A DNA stretch of 64,000 nt from contig JAVXUO010002326.1 in NCBI GenBank assembly GCA_033065855.1, forward strand, positions 620,001 through 684,000, read 5' to 3'. How positions within the stretch are numbered: position 1 is the stretch's first letter; every line of letters starts with the position of its first letter. The DNA comes from Escallonia rubra. Lineage: Eukaryota > Streptophyta > Magnoliopsida > Escalloniales > Escalloniaceae. Shown here piece after piece: positions 37,510-47,240 of this stretch. The notes under the pieces were generated by a model that ran no database searches, was not told the DNA's origin, and was given only the letters and a program-made list of their open reading frames with translations. The position numbers and the translations under genes are program-made.

Positions 37510-38250
37510 CACACTCAATGGAGATGATGCGAGGGCGCGATGACGGGTGTGGCAGAGAAAGGCATCATACCGAGGGCACATGATGTGAGGATGGCGCTTG
37601 GGCATGGTAGTAGATGTTGTGGAGACAGGCGTCGTATGAGGGGGGGAGAAGACGTCACTCAGGAGTGCCCAGGGGTGTCCCGGAGATGAGCGTCGTGCTA
37701 AGGGCACGTGACGCGGAGACGGTGCTCAGGCCAGGTGACGGTGTCACTTAGATGGACGTCTTGTTTGGGGGCACATGACGCAGAGACCGTGCTCGGGCGC
37801 ATCAACGGGCATCGTGGAGCATGGAGCTCCCAAGGGGAAGAGATAACAAGAGGTGAGGCAAGGGAGCCCTAAGGGGTGAAACAAGGTCGCCCCAAAGAAA
37901 AAGAGCCCCCAAGAGGGGAAGCTTGGGCTGAGCCTTTTGGGGGAAGGCGCAGGCCGACCCCTTTTTGAGAAGGCAAATCGTCGTTTCCAACACTTATAGC
38001 AAGTTGGCGCTGGAGGTGCGGCACATGACGTCGATTCCAACACTTAGATTATTTGTGAGGCGTAACACGTATCGTTGATTCCAACACTTGAATAATATTA
38101 TGTCTCAGGTGCGACACTTGACTTGAGCGTGCCCATTAGGATAAACGGGTTGGTAACGTTGAATTTTGACTTTTGAATACTTGTAGGCATGTCGCGAGAG
38201 CGAGACCCAAGAGTCAAAAGTGTGTAGCCAGGATGGGCTGGCTAGCAACA
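37510..38250 (+). repeat. Right LTR of the LARD-like element, second part
   Basis: Continues the LTR interrupted at 28894 (CACACTCAATGGAGATGATGCGAGG matches the left copy near 23785-23810). It ends GCTAGCAACA at 38250, like the left copy at 24622. Confidence 0.75.
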
Positions 38251-39050
38251 ATTATTACTCTACCTTTACGTGCATCTGTTATAGTGGCCAATTAGAGAGA
38301 GATTACTTATTATACCTTATTACTCGATTATAGTGTGTTTGCTTTCCATTTTTTTTCCTTTCCAACTTTCATAAACGCGATTGCTCGACTGGCCGAACAG
38401 ACTAGTATGTGAGCCATTTGAGTTAGTCTTTTGCCTGGTGGAGCAAATATCATTTCTGAGCCACTTAAACTAGTCTGTAAGCTTGTCTCCTCAGTTGCGG
38501 GGCATGCAATTTGTGAGCTACTTGAGTTCATCTACCGTGGTGGTCAAGCAAACTCTTATAAAATTCACTTGAGCTCGTCTCCTCGACTGGCTAAACTGAC
38601 TATAATTCGAGTCACTTAAGATTATCTACTCGGCTGGCCAAGTAGAAAAATTTGTCCGCTACATGAGCTCACTTTTCTCGGTTAGCCAAGATGTCTTCAC
38701 CTGCTTTTAACTTGATAGAAATGGATGTATGGGTTCTCATGCTTTAATTTCTTTTAAGTTTTTTTTAACAAAATAAGATTATGTTTAATAATACAATCCA
38801 ACAATAATGAGCGCACATTTTCAATATCTCCACAATTTTAATTTTCATATACAATTAGATGGTAAGTAGAATGAAGCCGGTTTGTCTTAGGTATGCAATG
38901 ACTTGCACTTGAACAATCTGTTGATATAGTTAGAACGTGTACAAATCTTGACCAAGTACAATGTGTGCCCGCACTTACTTAGAGACAGTGAGTGCTTGAA
39001 CAATTTGAACTACTAGCTATAACAAAGCTGAGAGAAAGACGTCACCTCTT

Positions 39051-39055
<5 letters not shown>
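38251..39055. repeat. Degenerate repeats of GAGCCACTTGAG..CTCGACTGGCC type
   Basis: From about 38380 to 38690 a ~60-70-bp unit recurs five or six times with strong divergence (TGAGCCAxTTGAGxTxxTCT...CTCGxCTGGCCAA). The rest to 39055 is AT-rich. No gene. Confidence 0.5.

Positions 39056-39085
<30 letters not shown>
39056..39085. repeat. (TA)n microsatellite
   Basis: A run of about 15 TA units directly before the small element that starts near 39086. A shorter TA run (40032-40044) lies on its other side. Confidence 0.9.
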
Positions 39086-39089
<4 letters not shown>

Positions 39090-40027
39090 AAATCCAATAT
39101 GTGTGTCACCACAGGCGTGATGCCTGTGGCGCACAGCAGAACGACACCGTTTCTTTTGAAAATTAGAAGGCCTCTCCCATTTAACACATCTTTCTTTGCT
39201 TCAGTCTTCTTCTTCAATTTCTGTCCATGGCCCTCACCTTCCCATCTCTCAATCCATCCATCTTCTCTCGCTTACTGAATCGCCAAGTTTCATAAAACTG
39301 TCAATACCCTGTTTCGCAACAGATGGAAGGAACTAACACTTCTGGATATTATGGCGGTGCTTGAAGGCACAAATTAAGAGGGATGAAGCAGCACTTCCGA
39401 ACTGGTGCCATAACGAAAAAAAGAGTCGTAAATTTTGATGGTGTGCGAACTTCATCTTCCTTAATCACTGATGGCTCATTTTATTTTCTTTTAGTTAAAC
39501 ATATCGCAACAAAAACCATTAGCCAAGCTCATCAACCACCGCCACACATTGTTCGGCAAATATGTGATCAACGAATCCAAATTTTTCGAACAAAAGAACA
39601 ATATCCCCATTGACGTAACTGGATTGCACCATTAACTAAAGTTTCTTCACCTGATTTTGAAGGAGGAGGAGAAGAAGGGAAGTGATAGGGAAACCACGAC
39701 CGCACATGAGATCGGCCAAAGGTGCTCCAGACATCGGTGATGGTGGTCAGATTAGACGAATTTGCAGTCAAAACCGTGCAAAGTCATGCTCTTCACCGGA
39801 ATTTGAAGAACAAGACCCTGCACAGTCAAGCTGGGCACTGGCAAATGCTACCGTCCAAATGATGTGAGGCTGAGGCCGGAAGAAAGTGCAAATTTAGATT
39901 AGGAACTTTATTTCCGTAATTGCCCTTTTCTCTAAACCATGGCAACTTACAAAGTAAGGGCATGTTTGTCATACTACCATGCACCACAGACAAATTAGTT
40001 GCGGTGACACACAGATTCACTTTGCCC
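39086..40027. mobile_element. Small non-autonomous TIR element in a TA-rich target
   Basis: The ends are imperfect inverted repeats over about 50 bp. The left contains ATGTGTGTCACCACAGGC..TGCCTGTGGCGCAC; the right, reversed, contains CTGTGTGTCACCGCAACTA..TGTCTGTGGTGCA. TA-repeat lies on both sides, which hides any target duplication. It has no recognisable coding region. It sits at the outer edge of the large long-TIR element and may have removed or displaced that element's left terminus. Confidence 0.45.
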
Positions 40028-40045
40028 TAATAATATATATATATA

Positions 40046-40912
40046 GAAAAGCCCAACCGCAACAAAGAGTTGCGGTTGGCATCATGAAGGACAAAAGCCC
40101 AACCGCAACTCTTTGTTGCGGTTGTTCTTGTTGCCCAAGGAGTCAACAATTGTGGCTGCACTTGTCCTTCCCCCCCCCCCGTGGCCCCCACCCCTCCTTT
40201 CCCTCCCCCCGGTCGCCCCCACCCCATTATAAAGGTGAAAACTTAATTAGACAGTTTTTCACGAATTTATAAAAAATAGGTAGAGCTAAATTTTGCCAAA
40301 GTACAAAAAAGGGACCCTATTTATTTTTAAAATATCTATTTGAGGGAACAAATTCAAATTTTTCCAAAGACTAGAAAGGGGTTAACTGATACGGGAAACC
40401 TTGTAACTTTACAGTGTAATTTAAAATATCAAGCTAGCGTGATTTCCCTCGAAACTTTTATGAGAACCCTAGGATGTTGGGAAGTTCCATTCCCCAGGAA
40501 TTCGGGCCATTCCGAATTCGTTAGCTATTTTTTTGGCCGATCTGGGTTTTATGCGCTCGGGCCGGACACTGGTTCGGAATTTTTGGGCGAAAAGTACGTA
40601 AAATACTTTTTAGATCANGAATGAATTCAGGAAGTCTAAAATAGCATTTCAAAGCACTTTTGGGATTTTCTGATGCTAGGGGGCATTTTGGTAATTTGCC
40701 ACCCCGAAAGGGGTATTTTGGTAATTTTACGGTATTAAGTTTTTCAAAGGGCTTTTTAGTCCAGAAATGTAAGCAAAACACCTGAAAGGTTGTTTTGAAG
40801 CTGATTTGGGGCTGATTTGGGGGCGTTAGGGTGATAATGAACACACGGGGGCATTTCAGTAATTTACTGCCATCGGGGCTATTTTCGTAATTGAACATTG
40901 TCAAAATTTTCT
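40046..40912 (+). repeat. Left terminal inverted repeat of the MULE-like element
   Basis: Matches the complement of 58703-59522 with about 90% identity by eye, apart from small indels, for example a GGGGCTGATTT duplication near 40810. The outer part holds short palindromes CCGCAACAAAGAGTTGCGG and CCGCAACTCTTTGTTGCGG. The inner part from about 40265 resembles the solo LTR family. One ambiguous base (N) occurs at 40618. Confidence 0.85.
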
Positions 40913-40953
40913 GAATTTGGAGGAAATACTTTTTATTTTTCATTTATTTAATT

Positions 40954-41712
40954 CTATGACTTGTTGAGAATGATATAATTTTTATTTTTGTCAATCCGTG
41001 CTCTTCGTCGGCTCCGAAGAACATAAGACATTTTACCGTAGCAGTGTGCATGGAGACTGAGTTTGTTAATTGCAACTGTCAACTGTTTGAGCATAAAGGT
41101 ATACTTTGTCGACACGCGTTGAGGTTTTTTAGCGCCAAGAATGCTCGTGAAATCCCTCCAGAGTATATCTTGGATCGGTGGACGAAGGAAGCCAATAGAG
41201 TCCACGGTCATATTCCTTACGTGCCCAATGTTTCAGTTGATTTCGAGCAATCTGAGACGCTGCGATATAATCACCTTTGTAACATCATGCACGGTTTATC
41301 ATTGGATGCAGCGTCAACATTTGATGGGTACATGTATCAAGTTGAAGCAGCCGCACGGGATAAGGCTAACCTTGCACAGTATAGGATGGCATTACCAGAA
41401 AGACGGGACACTCCAACATCTCGGGCGACTCCAGCCGGTAGATTCAATCGAGCTTCACAGCCAGTCATTGACAGCACTAGCCTGCAAGGTGAGGAGGACG
41501 ATATTTTTGATCCAATTCTGTCTCAAACAAAAGGGCGAAAATGAGCACTACGTATGAAGGGTCCGATTGAAGAATCAACGGGTTAAAAAAAATTGCGGAA
41601 GTGTGCGTTATGTAATAAAATGACTGATCATGATAAGAGAAACCATTATAAAGTTCTAGGTATCGAACCTGGCAACATCATCGAGGATGATGATGATGAG
41701 GAAGAATTTTAG
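40954..41712 (+). pseudogene. FAR1/MURA-type transposase C-terminus with SWIM zinc finger, broken
   Basis: The frame shows HFTVAVCMETEFVNCNCQLF, then FEHKGILCRHALRFF: the CxC...CxH SWIM zinc finger of FAR1/FHY3 and MULE transposases. RWTKEANR follows, and after two in-frame stops (41542-41544 and 41587-41589 region) a CALCNKMTDHDKRNH motif and an acidic tail end at 41712. Everything N-terminal (DNA-binding and DDE catalytic domains) is missing, since the preceding sequence is the left TIR. So this is a non-functional fragment, either internally deleted or a captured FAR1-related piece. Confidence 0.8.
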
Positions 41713-41799
41713 GGTCAATGTTTCAGTTGTTTAAATTGAACTTTTATAATGTTTAAATTTGTGGAATCTTTAATTTGTGATTAGGTTTGTGGAATCTTT

Positions 41800-42638
41800 A
41801 ATTTGTCACTTTTTCTTTCGCTCATTGCACCTTAGGCACGCTAGGTAGCCCAATTCTATGAATTTCGGCGAAAATCGAGACAAATAATTTTTTTGATTTT
41901 CCTATGAAAGACCTATTTACGCACACTTTATCGCTCAATTCATAGCTTCCGAAAAATGTTATAATTTTTTTTGTCATTTCTTTTTTGCTCATTGCCCCTT
42001 GGGCACGCTAATTAGTCAATTTCTATGAATTTCGGCAAAAATCGAGACAAATAATTTTTTTGGTTTTCCTATGAAAGGCCTATTCGCGCACACTTTATCG
42101 CCCAATTCATAGCTTCCGAAAAATGTTGTAATTTTTTTTTTGTCATTTCTTTTTTGCTCATTGCCCCTTAGGCACGCTAATTAGCCAATTTCTATGAATT
42201 TCGGCGAAAATTGAGACAAATAATTTTTTTTGATTTTCCTATGAAAGGCCTATTCGCGCACACTTTATCGCCCAATTCATAGCTTCCGAAAAATGTTGTA
42301 ATTTTTTTTGTCATTTCTTTTTTGCTCATTGCCCCTTAGGCACGCTAATTAGCCCATTTCTATGAATTTCGGCAAAAATCGAGACAAATAATTTTTTTGG
42401 TTTTCCTATGAAAGGCCTATTCGCACACACTTTATCGCCCAATTCATAACTTCCGAAAAATGTTGTAATTTTTTTGTCACTTCTTTTTTGCTCAATATAC
42501 CTTAGGCACGCTAATTAGCCAATTTCTATGAATTTTGGCAAAAATTGAGACTTAATTTTTTTTGGGTTTTCCTACGACGCGCCTATTCGCGTACACTTTA
42601 GCGCCCAATTCATAACTTCTGAAAAATATTGTAATTTT
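41800..42638 (+). repeat. ~168-bp tandem array, left part (about 5 copies)
   Basis: The GAATTTCGGC landmark recurs near 41860, 42027, 42196, 42364 and 42530, so spacing is 166-169 bp. Each unit contains TTTTTTGCTCATTGC, CTTAGGCACGCTA, TTCGGCxAAAATxGAGAC, CCTATGAAAGGCCTATTCGC and TAGCTTCCGAAAAATG. The array is split by the gypsy insertion and continues at 55993. It lies between the convergent FAR1-type and Ulp1/PMD fragments. Confidence 0.92.
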
Positions 42639-42922
42639 TGTTCACAACCTATCCGGACCGTATCCCAGGGCCCGCTAAAAGGCTCCAGTGGCACGACACG
42701 TCACACGCTCGGTAGTCGAACTTGCTCGACATCATTCCTCGGTGAAAACGCTCCGATGCTCGAACATCATCATCGCTCGGTCAAAGCGCTCCGCGCCGCA
42801 AGCATTCAGACGACGATCGAAGGTGCGCTCCCCCCCCGAGGGGTCGGCCACCCCTTTGGTGAGGGGGTCGGCCACCACCTTGTAAGGGGGTCGGCCACCC
42901 CTTTGCTTAGGGAGTCGGCCAC
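42639..42922 (+). repeat. Truncated 5' LTR
   Basis: Matches the first ~290 bases of the 3' LTR (from TGTTCACAACCTATCCGGAC through the CGCAAGCATTCAGACGACG block), then about four units of the GGGGGTCGGCCACC minisatellite. It stops there and passes straight into gag. The remaining ~1.4 kb of LTR, including the TATA region, and the primer-binding site are missing. Confidence 0.88.
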
Positions 42923-42928
42923 CAAACT

Positions 42929-44104
42929 TTGATCAGCCAGGAGGAGCCACCTTCCAACTATGTTTCAAAGGCTGACTTTGACGCGCTTCTTCGCCGGCTG
43001 TCACAGCAGTCCGCACCCGACTCATCGAGTCGATTGACAAGCCACGCGCCATATGCTGACGAGATAGCCATCACTCCCTATCCGTTCAAGTACAAACAAC
43101 CAGCCTTTGTGCTCTTCAACGGGCGCGAGGGCAACGCCCGTGAGCATTTGACGAGATTTGCAGGCTCATTAGAGCAGTATGGACCGGGAGACAGCTTGAA
43201 GTTGAGAGAATTCCACAAGTCCCTTACAGGCTTGGCCTACACTTGGTACCACCAGATCCCTGCGGGGACAGTCCATTCATGGCATGAAATGGTCCAACTC
43301 TTCATGGACAAATTCCACTACGAAGCTGAGCGTGTCACCGTAGTGGACATCGCCGGCATTCGCCAAGCCCCCGGCGAAGACTTGACCAAATATGTACATC
43401 GCTTTCATCTTAAGTGCCTCGAGTGCACGGATTTCAGTAAGGATGAGACGCTGGTACCCATATGCATCAAGAATATGAACGAAGTGCACCGGGGGCAACT
43501 CGAGAACTTACAATTGAGATCATGGGGACATCTCAAAGAGACGGCAAGACGTACTTACGAGACGGTCGGGCCTGTCAAGCCGTGGAGGTCTCGGCCACAG
43601 AATGCACTGGTAGCCTCAGCAGCCCCACCCGGTACCCAGCGCGGCGGCACCAGCACCGGCAGCAACAACAGTAACATCAGTAATTACACTGGCTTTAAAC
43701 GCCAGCTCCCGGACAGGGACCAACAACCAGACAAGCGGCAACAACAGGAGACTCCACCTGCCTTTCCATGCGATTTAAATACGGTGAAGGATCTATTGAC
43801 AGAATGGGTTGTCAACGACAACAACTTCCACTTACCACCTGTGCGGGTCCCCATCACGGACGAGGAAAGAACCAGGCCCAACTACTGTCCCTTCCACCAG
43901 GCCCTCGGTCATCCTCTCAAGAATTGCAATGCGTTGCGGGCCATCTTTGTAAGAAAAGTCGCATCAGGCGAGCTACAACTGCGGAAGAACAATGATGTGA
44001 GGAAAGAACCATACCCAAACCATGGCAACGACAACCGCGAGCACCAGGTGCTCATGGTTACTACCGACCACGTCGAGCCGCTCGCCCACGAAGCTTATAC
44101 GTAA
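42929..44104 (+). pseudogene. gag region, N-terminally truncated
   Basis: An open frame of about 390 codons without a convincing ATG; the frame opens at 42911 in the minisatellite, so the true N-terminus is probably lost with the LTR deletion. It contains a retrotransposon gag domain (TWYHQIPAGTVHSWHEM, then LTKYVHRFHLKCLEC) and near the end a zinc-finger-like CPFHQALGHPLKNC of the Tat gag type. A TAA at 44102 separates it from the protease frame, which lies in the same frame. Confidence 0.85.
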
Positions 44105-44149
44105 CTCTCGCCTTAGAACACAGCCCACATACCTCCTACCCCCCAGCCA

Positions 44150-45061
44150 GTGTCCTCGGCTGGCCAAATGACGAAGATCAAAGGCTTCTTTGATGAAATG
44201 GGGTTTTCACCCACGACACGGACTTATCTCTCAGACTGCTTGATCGAGGTCACCACAGGCCTCGGCCCCGAGTGCTTTGCCGCCCAGGCCGAGCTCAGAC
44301 ATGTCCCTGCCACCGCTTTTATGGTTTCAGATGAAGACTCACCAACCGTCGAGCACCATAACTGGCCACTATATCTTGAATGCACTGTCAACGGCACCGG
44401 CTTCCGCCGAGCCTTGGTAGATTGCGGCGCCTCAATCAACATCATCCCCCTCATTACTTTGCAGCGGGCCGGTATACCGCCAAGAAAGATCATTCGGGAC
44501 CCCATCAAAATCACTGGCTTTGGGCAGGGCCCCCAGTCCACTCTCGGCCTCATCACTGTCGCCCTAATGGTCGGAGCTGTCCGGCGTGACACCACTTTCC
44601 ATGTGATAGATAGAGAGTCTTCCTTCCACCTCCTACTTGGGCGACCTTGGATCCATGTCAACAAGGCTGTTCCCTCGACGTACCACCAGTGTGTGAAACT
44701 GGTGGCCGGTCCTGCGGGACATGAGGTAGCAGTAACCATCCCTACAACCAAGGCCCCTTTCGAGTGCGCCGAGTCTTATTTTGCCGAGGCCTCTTTCTTC
44801 ACCGAACTCGCTGCAGATAATGAGAATGCCACTCACATCCACTCCACCAAGCTGCCAGATTGGGATGAGCTGTGTGGGAATAAGCCACCCAAATCCAAGT
44901 TCAAGTCCAAGAAAAGCAACAAGAGCAAGGCATCAACCTCCACATCGCCATCTGATGCCACTACCATTTCCCCGCCTTCATCCCCCAAGTCCAAGAAGCA
45001 CAAGTTTGAGACCACCTTCCACCGCGTCATCCAGGACGGAAGGGTCATCTACCAGTTATGA
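44150..45061 (+). pseudogene. Retroelement aspartic protease region
   Basis: About 300 codons in the same frame as gag. It holds the aspartic protease active-site motif LVDCGASINIIP, followed by ITGFGQ and LLLGRPWIH as in plant gypsy proteases. The C-terminal part is Lys/Ser-rich linker. A TGA at 45059 ends the frame; the linker to reverse transcriptase continues at 45131 in the same frame. Confidence 0.87.
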
Positions 45062-45130
45062 CGGTGTCCGGGGGGGCCGCGGCCCGACTGCCTCGACCAC
45101 TACCCGCCTACGGAGACAGAATGGTGTTGC

Positions 45131-46486
45131 ATGGCCGAGCATTGTCCGCCAGATCACGAGCTTACACCGGGCGCTGCGCCCCCCTGCTATGAAGACAACC
45201 CTCGACCGCAGGCTGAAGATCTTGAAGAAATTAACCTGGCTGACCCGGGCGAGGAACCTCGACTGACATACATTGGCACGAAACTCGCCCTGGGCCGAAG
45301 AGAGGAATTGGTTACCCTCCTCTGCGAATATCGCGACGTATTGGCATGGAGTTACAATGAGATGCCTGGATTGGATCCTGCCTTGGTGACACACCATCTC
45401 AACATTACCACCGGGTTCATCCCAGTTTGACAGCATACACGATCCTTCCGTCCCGAACTAGAATTGAAAATCAAACAAGAGATTGAACGAATTCTACAAG
45501 TTGGCTTTATCGAGCCCATCACCCATCCCATCTGGCTTGCTATTGTTGTCCCTGTACAAAAGAAGAATGGACAAGTCCACGTTAGGAATGCCTTCCACGA
45601 TTTGAATAAGGCAGTGCCTAAAGATGAGTTCCCACTGCCCAATATTGATATGCTCACGGAGGCTGCCGCCGGACACGAGACCCTGTCCTTCATGGATGGC
45701 TTCACCGGCTACAACCAAATTCGAATAAACCCAGATGACTGTGCCAAGACAGCTTTTCGGACCCCGATGGGTAACTTTTGTTGGAAGGTCATGCCTTTTG
45801 GTCTCAAGAATGCGGGTGCCACCTATCAGAGAGCTATGACAGCTATTTTCCACGACATGATACACCGCACAGTGGAAGACTATGTTGACGACCTCATTAT
45901 TAAATCCAAAAAGGTAAGTAAGCATCCTGCGGACCTTCAGGCAGTTTTTGATCGATGTCGTCAATACAACATGCGGATGAACCCGCTCAAATGTGCCTTT
46001 GGGGTCTCCTCCGGCAAATTCCTTGGCTTCCTGGTCAGTCGACAGGGTATCGACGTTGACCCCTCCAAGGTCGCCTCTATCCGAGAGATTCCACCACCCA
46101 AGAACACCAAGCAGTTAAAAAGTTTCCTTGGCAAGGTTTCTTATCTTCGCAGGTTCATCCCCGCCTTGGCCGAACTCATCACGCCCTTCCAGCACTTGAC
46201 GTGCAAGAGCGCACCATGGAGTTGGGGTGCTCCCCAACAACAAGCATTCGAACGAATCAAGGCGGTCCTCATGTCACCGCAGACCATGGCTGTCCCGCAG
46301 CGAGGCCTACCCCTCTTGCTTTACCTAACCTCCACGCCCAGGTCTATAAGGGCGTTACTTGCTCAAGAAGTGAACGGAGTGGAACGCCCGGTTTATTATC
46401 TCAGTCGGTCAATTAGAGGACCCGAGGCCAATTATTCTGAACTCGAAAAGCATTTTCGCCTTGGTCTACGCATCGCAAAAATTTAG
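45131..46486 (+). pseudogene. Reverse transcriptase and first (gypsy) RNase H, with stops
   Basis: 45131-45430 carries the Tat linker (LAWSYNEMPGLDPALVTHHL) and ends at a TGA (45428). From 45464, in the same frame, follow RT motifs FIEPITHPIW, FMDGFTGYNQIRINP, FGLKNAGATYQRAM and the catalytic YVDD (YVDDLIIKS). The first RNase H follows (QQQAFERIKAVL, RPVYYLSRS), with its catalytic residues apparently lost, as is usual in Tat elements. A frame change near 46460-46480 moves the rest of pol to another frame. Confidence 0.9.
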
Positions 46487-47240
46487 ACACTACTTCTTGT
46501 CGCACCAGATTGTGCTCGTCACCAAGGCTGACCCATTACGATACATGCTCACCCGTCCCGCCCTGTCTGGACGACTTACTCGTTGGTTACTACTACTGGC
46601 CGAATTTGGCCTATCCATCAAGAATCCTACGGCTTTGCGAAGCCAAGCACTCGCAGACCTCTTGGCCTTCTTCCCACGTCAACAGTATGAACCGACTTCA
46701 GATCAATTGCCTGGGGAAGAGACGGCCCTGGCCTCTGATGTTGATGAATTATGGACTCTTGAGTTCGACGGCTCAGCCACTAGTAAAGACCCTAAGGGAG
46801 TTCCCGTCCGGTAAGGTGGTGCCGGCATTGTCCTTCGGAACCCATAAGGTGTTACCACCTCCCTATCTTTCAAACTCGTATTCCCGGTATCTAACAATGA
46901 AGCCGAGTACGCGGCCGTCGTCATTAGCCTCATGCTAGCCATCAGCATGGGGGCTAAATCATTGCGTGTAAATGGGGACTCGAATCTAATCATGAAGCAG
47001 GCCGATGGGGAGTTTGCAGTCAGGGAGCCAGCCTTAGCACCTTATCGTGCCTTAGTACAGCACTTGGAGGGACAGCTGGGTCATATCCAATATGAACATC
47101 ACAGCAGGTGCCACAACCGACATGCGGACAGCTTAGCCACGATCGCGTCAAAGATAGACATTGACGGCGAACAACGGGTGCTAACCATTATCAAAAGGAC
47201 GGCCCCTTGCACGACGATGGACTTGGTACCGACGGACACT
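46487..47240 (+). pseudogene. RNase H C-terminus plus second, archaeal-type RNase H
   Basis: After the frame change, LRYMLTRPALSGRLTRW and the TALRSQALADLLA tail finish the first RNase H. The second RNase H begins LEFDGSATS and continues past stops (46812 and shortly after) with NNEAEYAAVV, NGDSNLIMKQ and RHADSLATIA, the acidic D-E-D-D set of the extra RNase H in the Tat lineage. Confidence 0.85.

Larger units (their letters stand above)
23662..38250. mobile_element. Non-coding LTR-type element (LARD-like), host of the left nest
   Basis: A direct repeat bounds this region: about 23662-24622 on the left, and 28760-28894 plus 37510-38250 on the right. Both copies end in GCTAGCAACA, and the right copy is interrupted by solo LTR A. 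The internal part (24623-28759) has no reverse transcriptase, integrase or other domain I recognise, so the element would be non-autonomous. The 5' boundary is approximate. I found no convincing target duplication or primer-binding site, which leaves a diverged segmental duplication as an alternative. Confidence 0.6.

Noticed and set aside
40954-41712. A functional FAR1-related host gene
   Set aside because: The DNA-binding and transposase domains are missing, in-frame stops are present, and it lies against a TIR.
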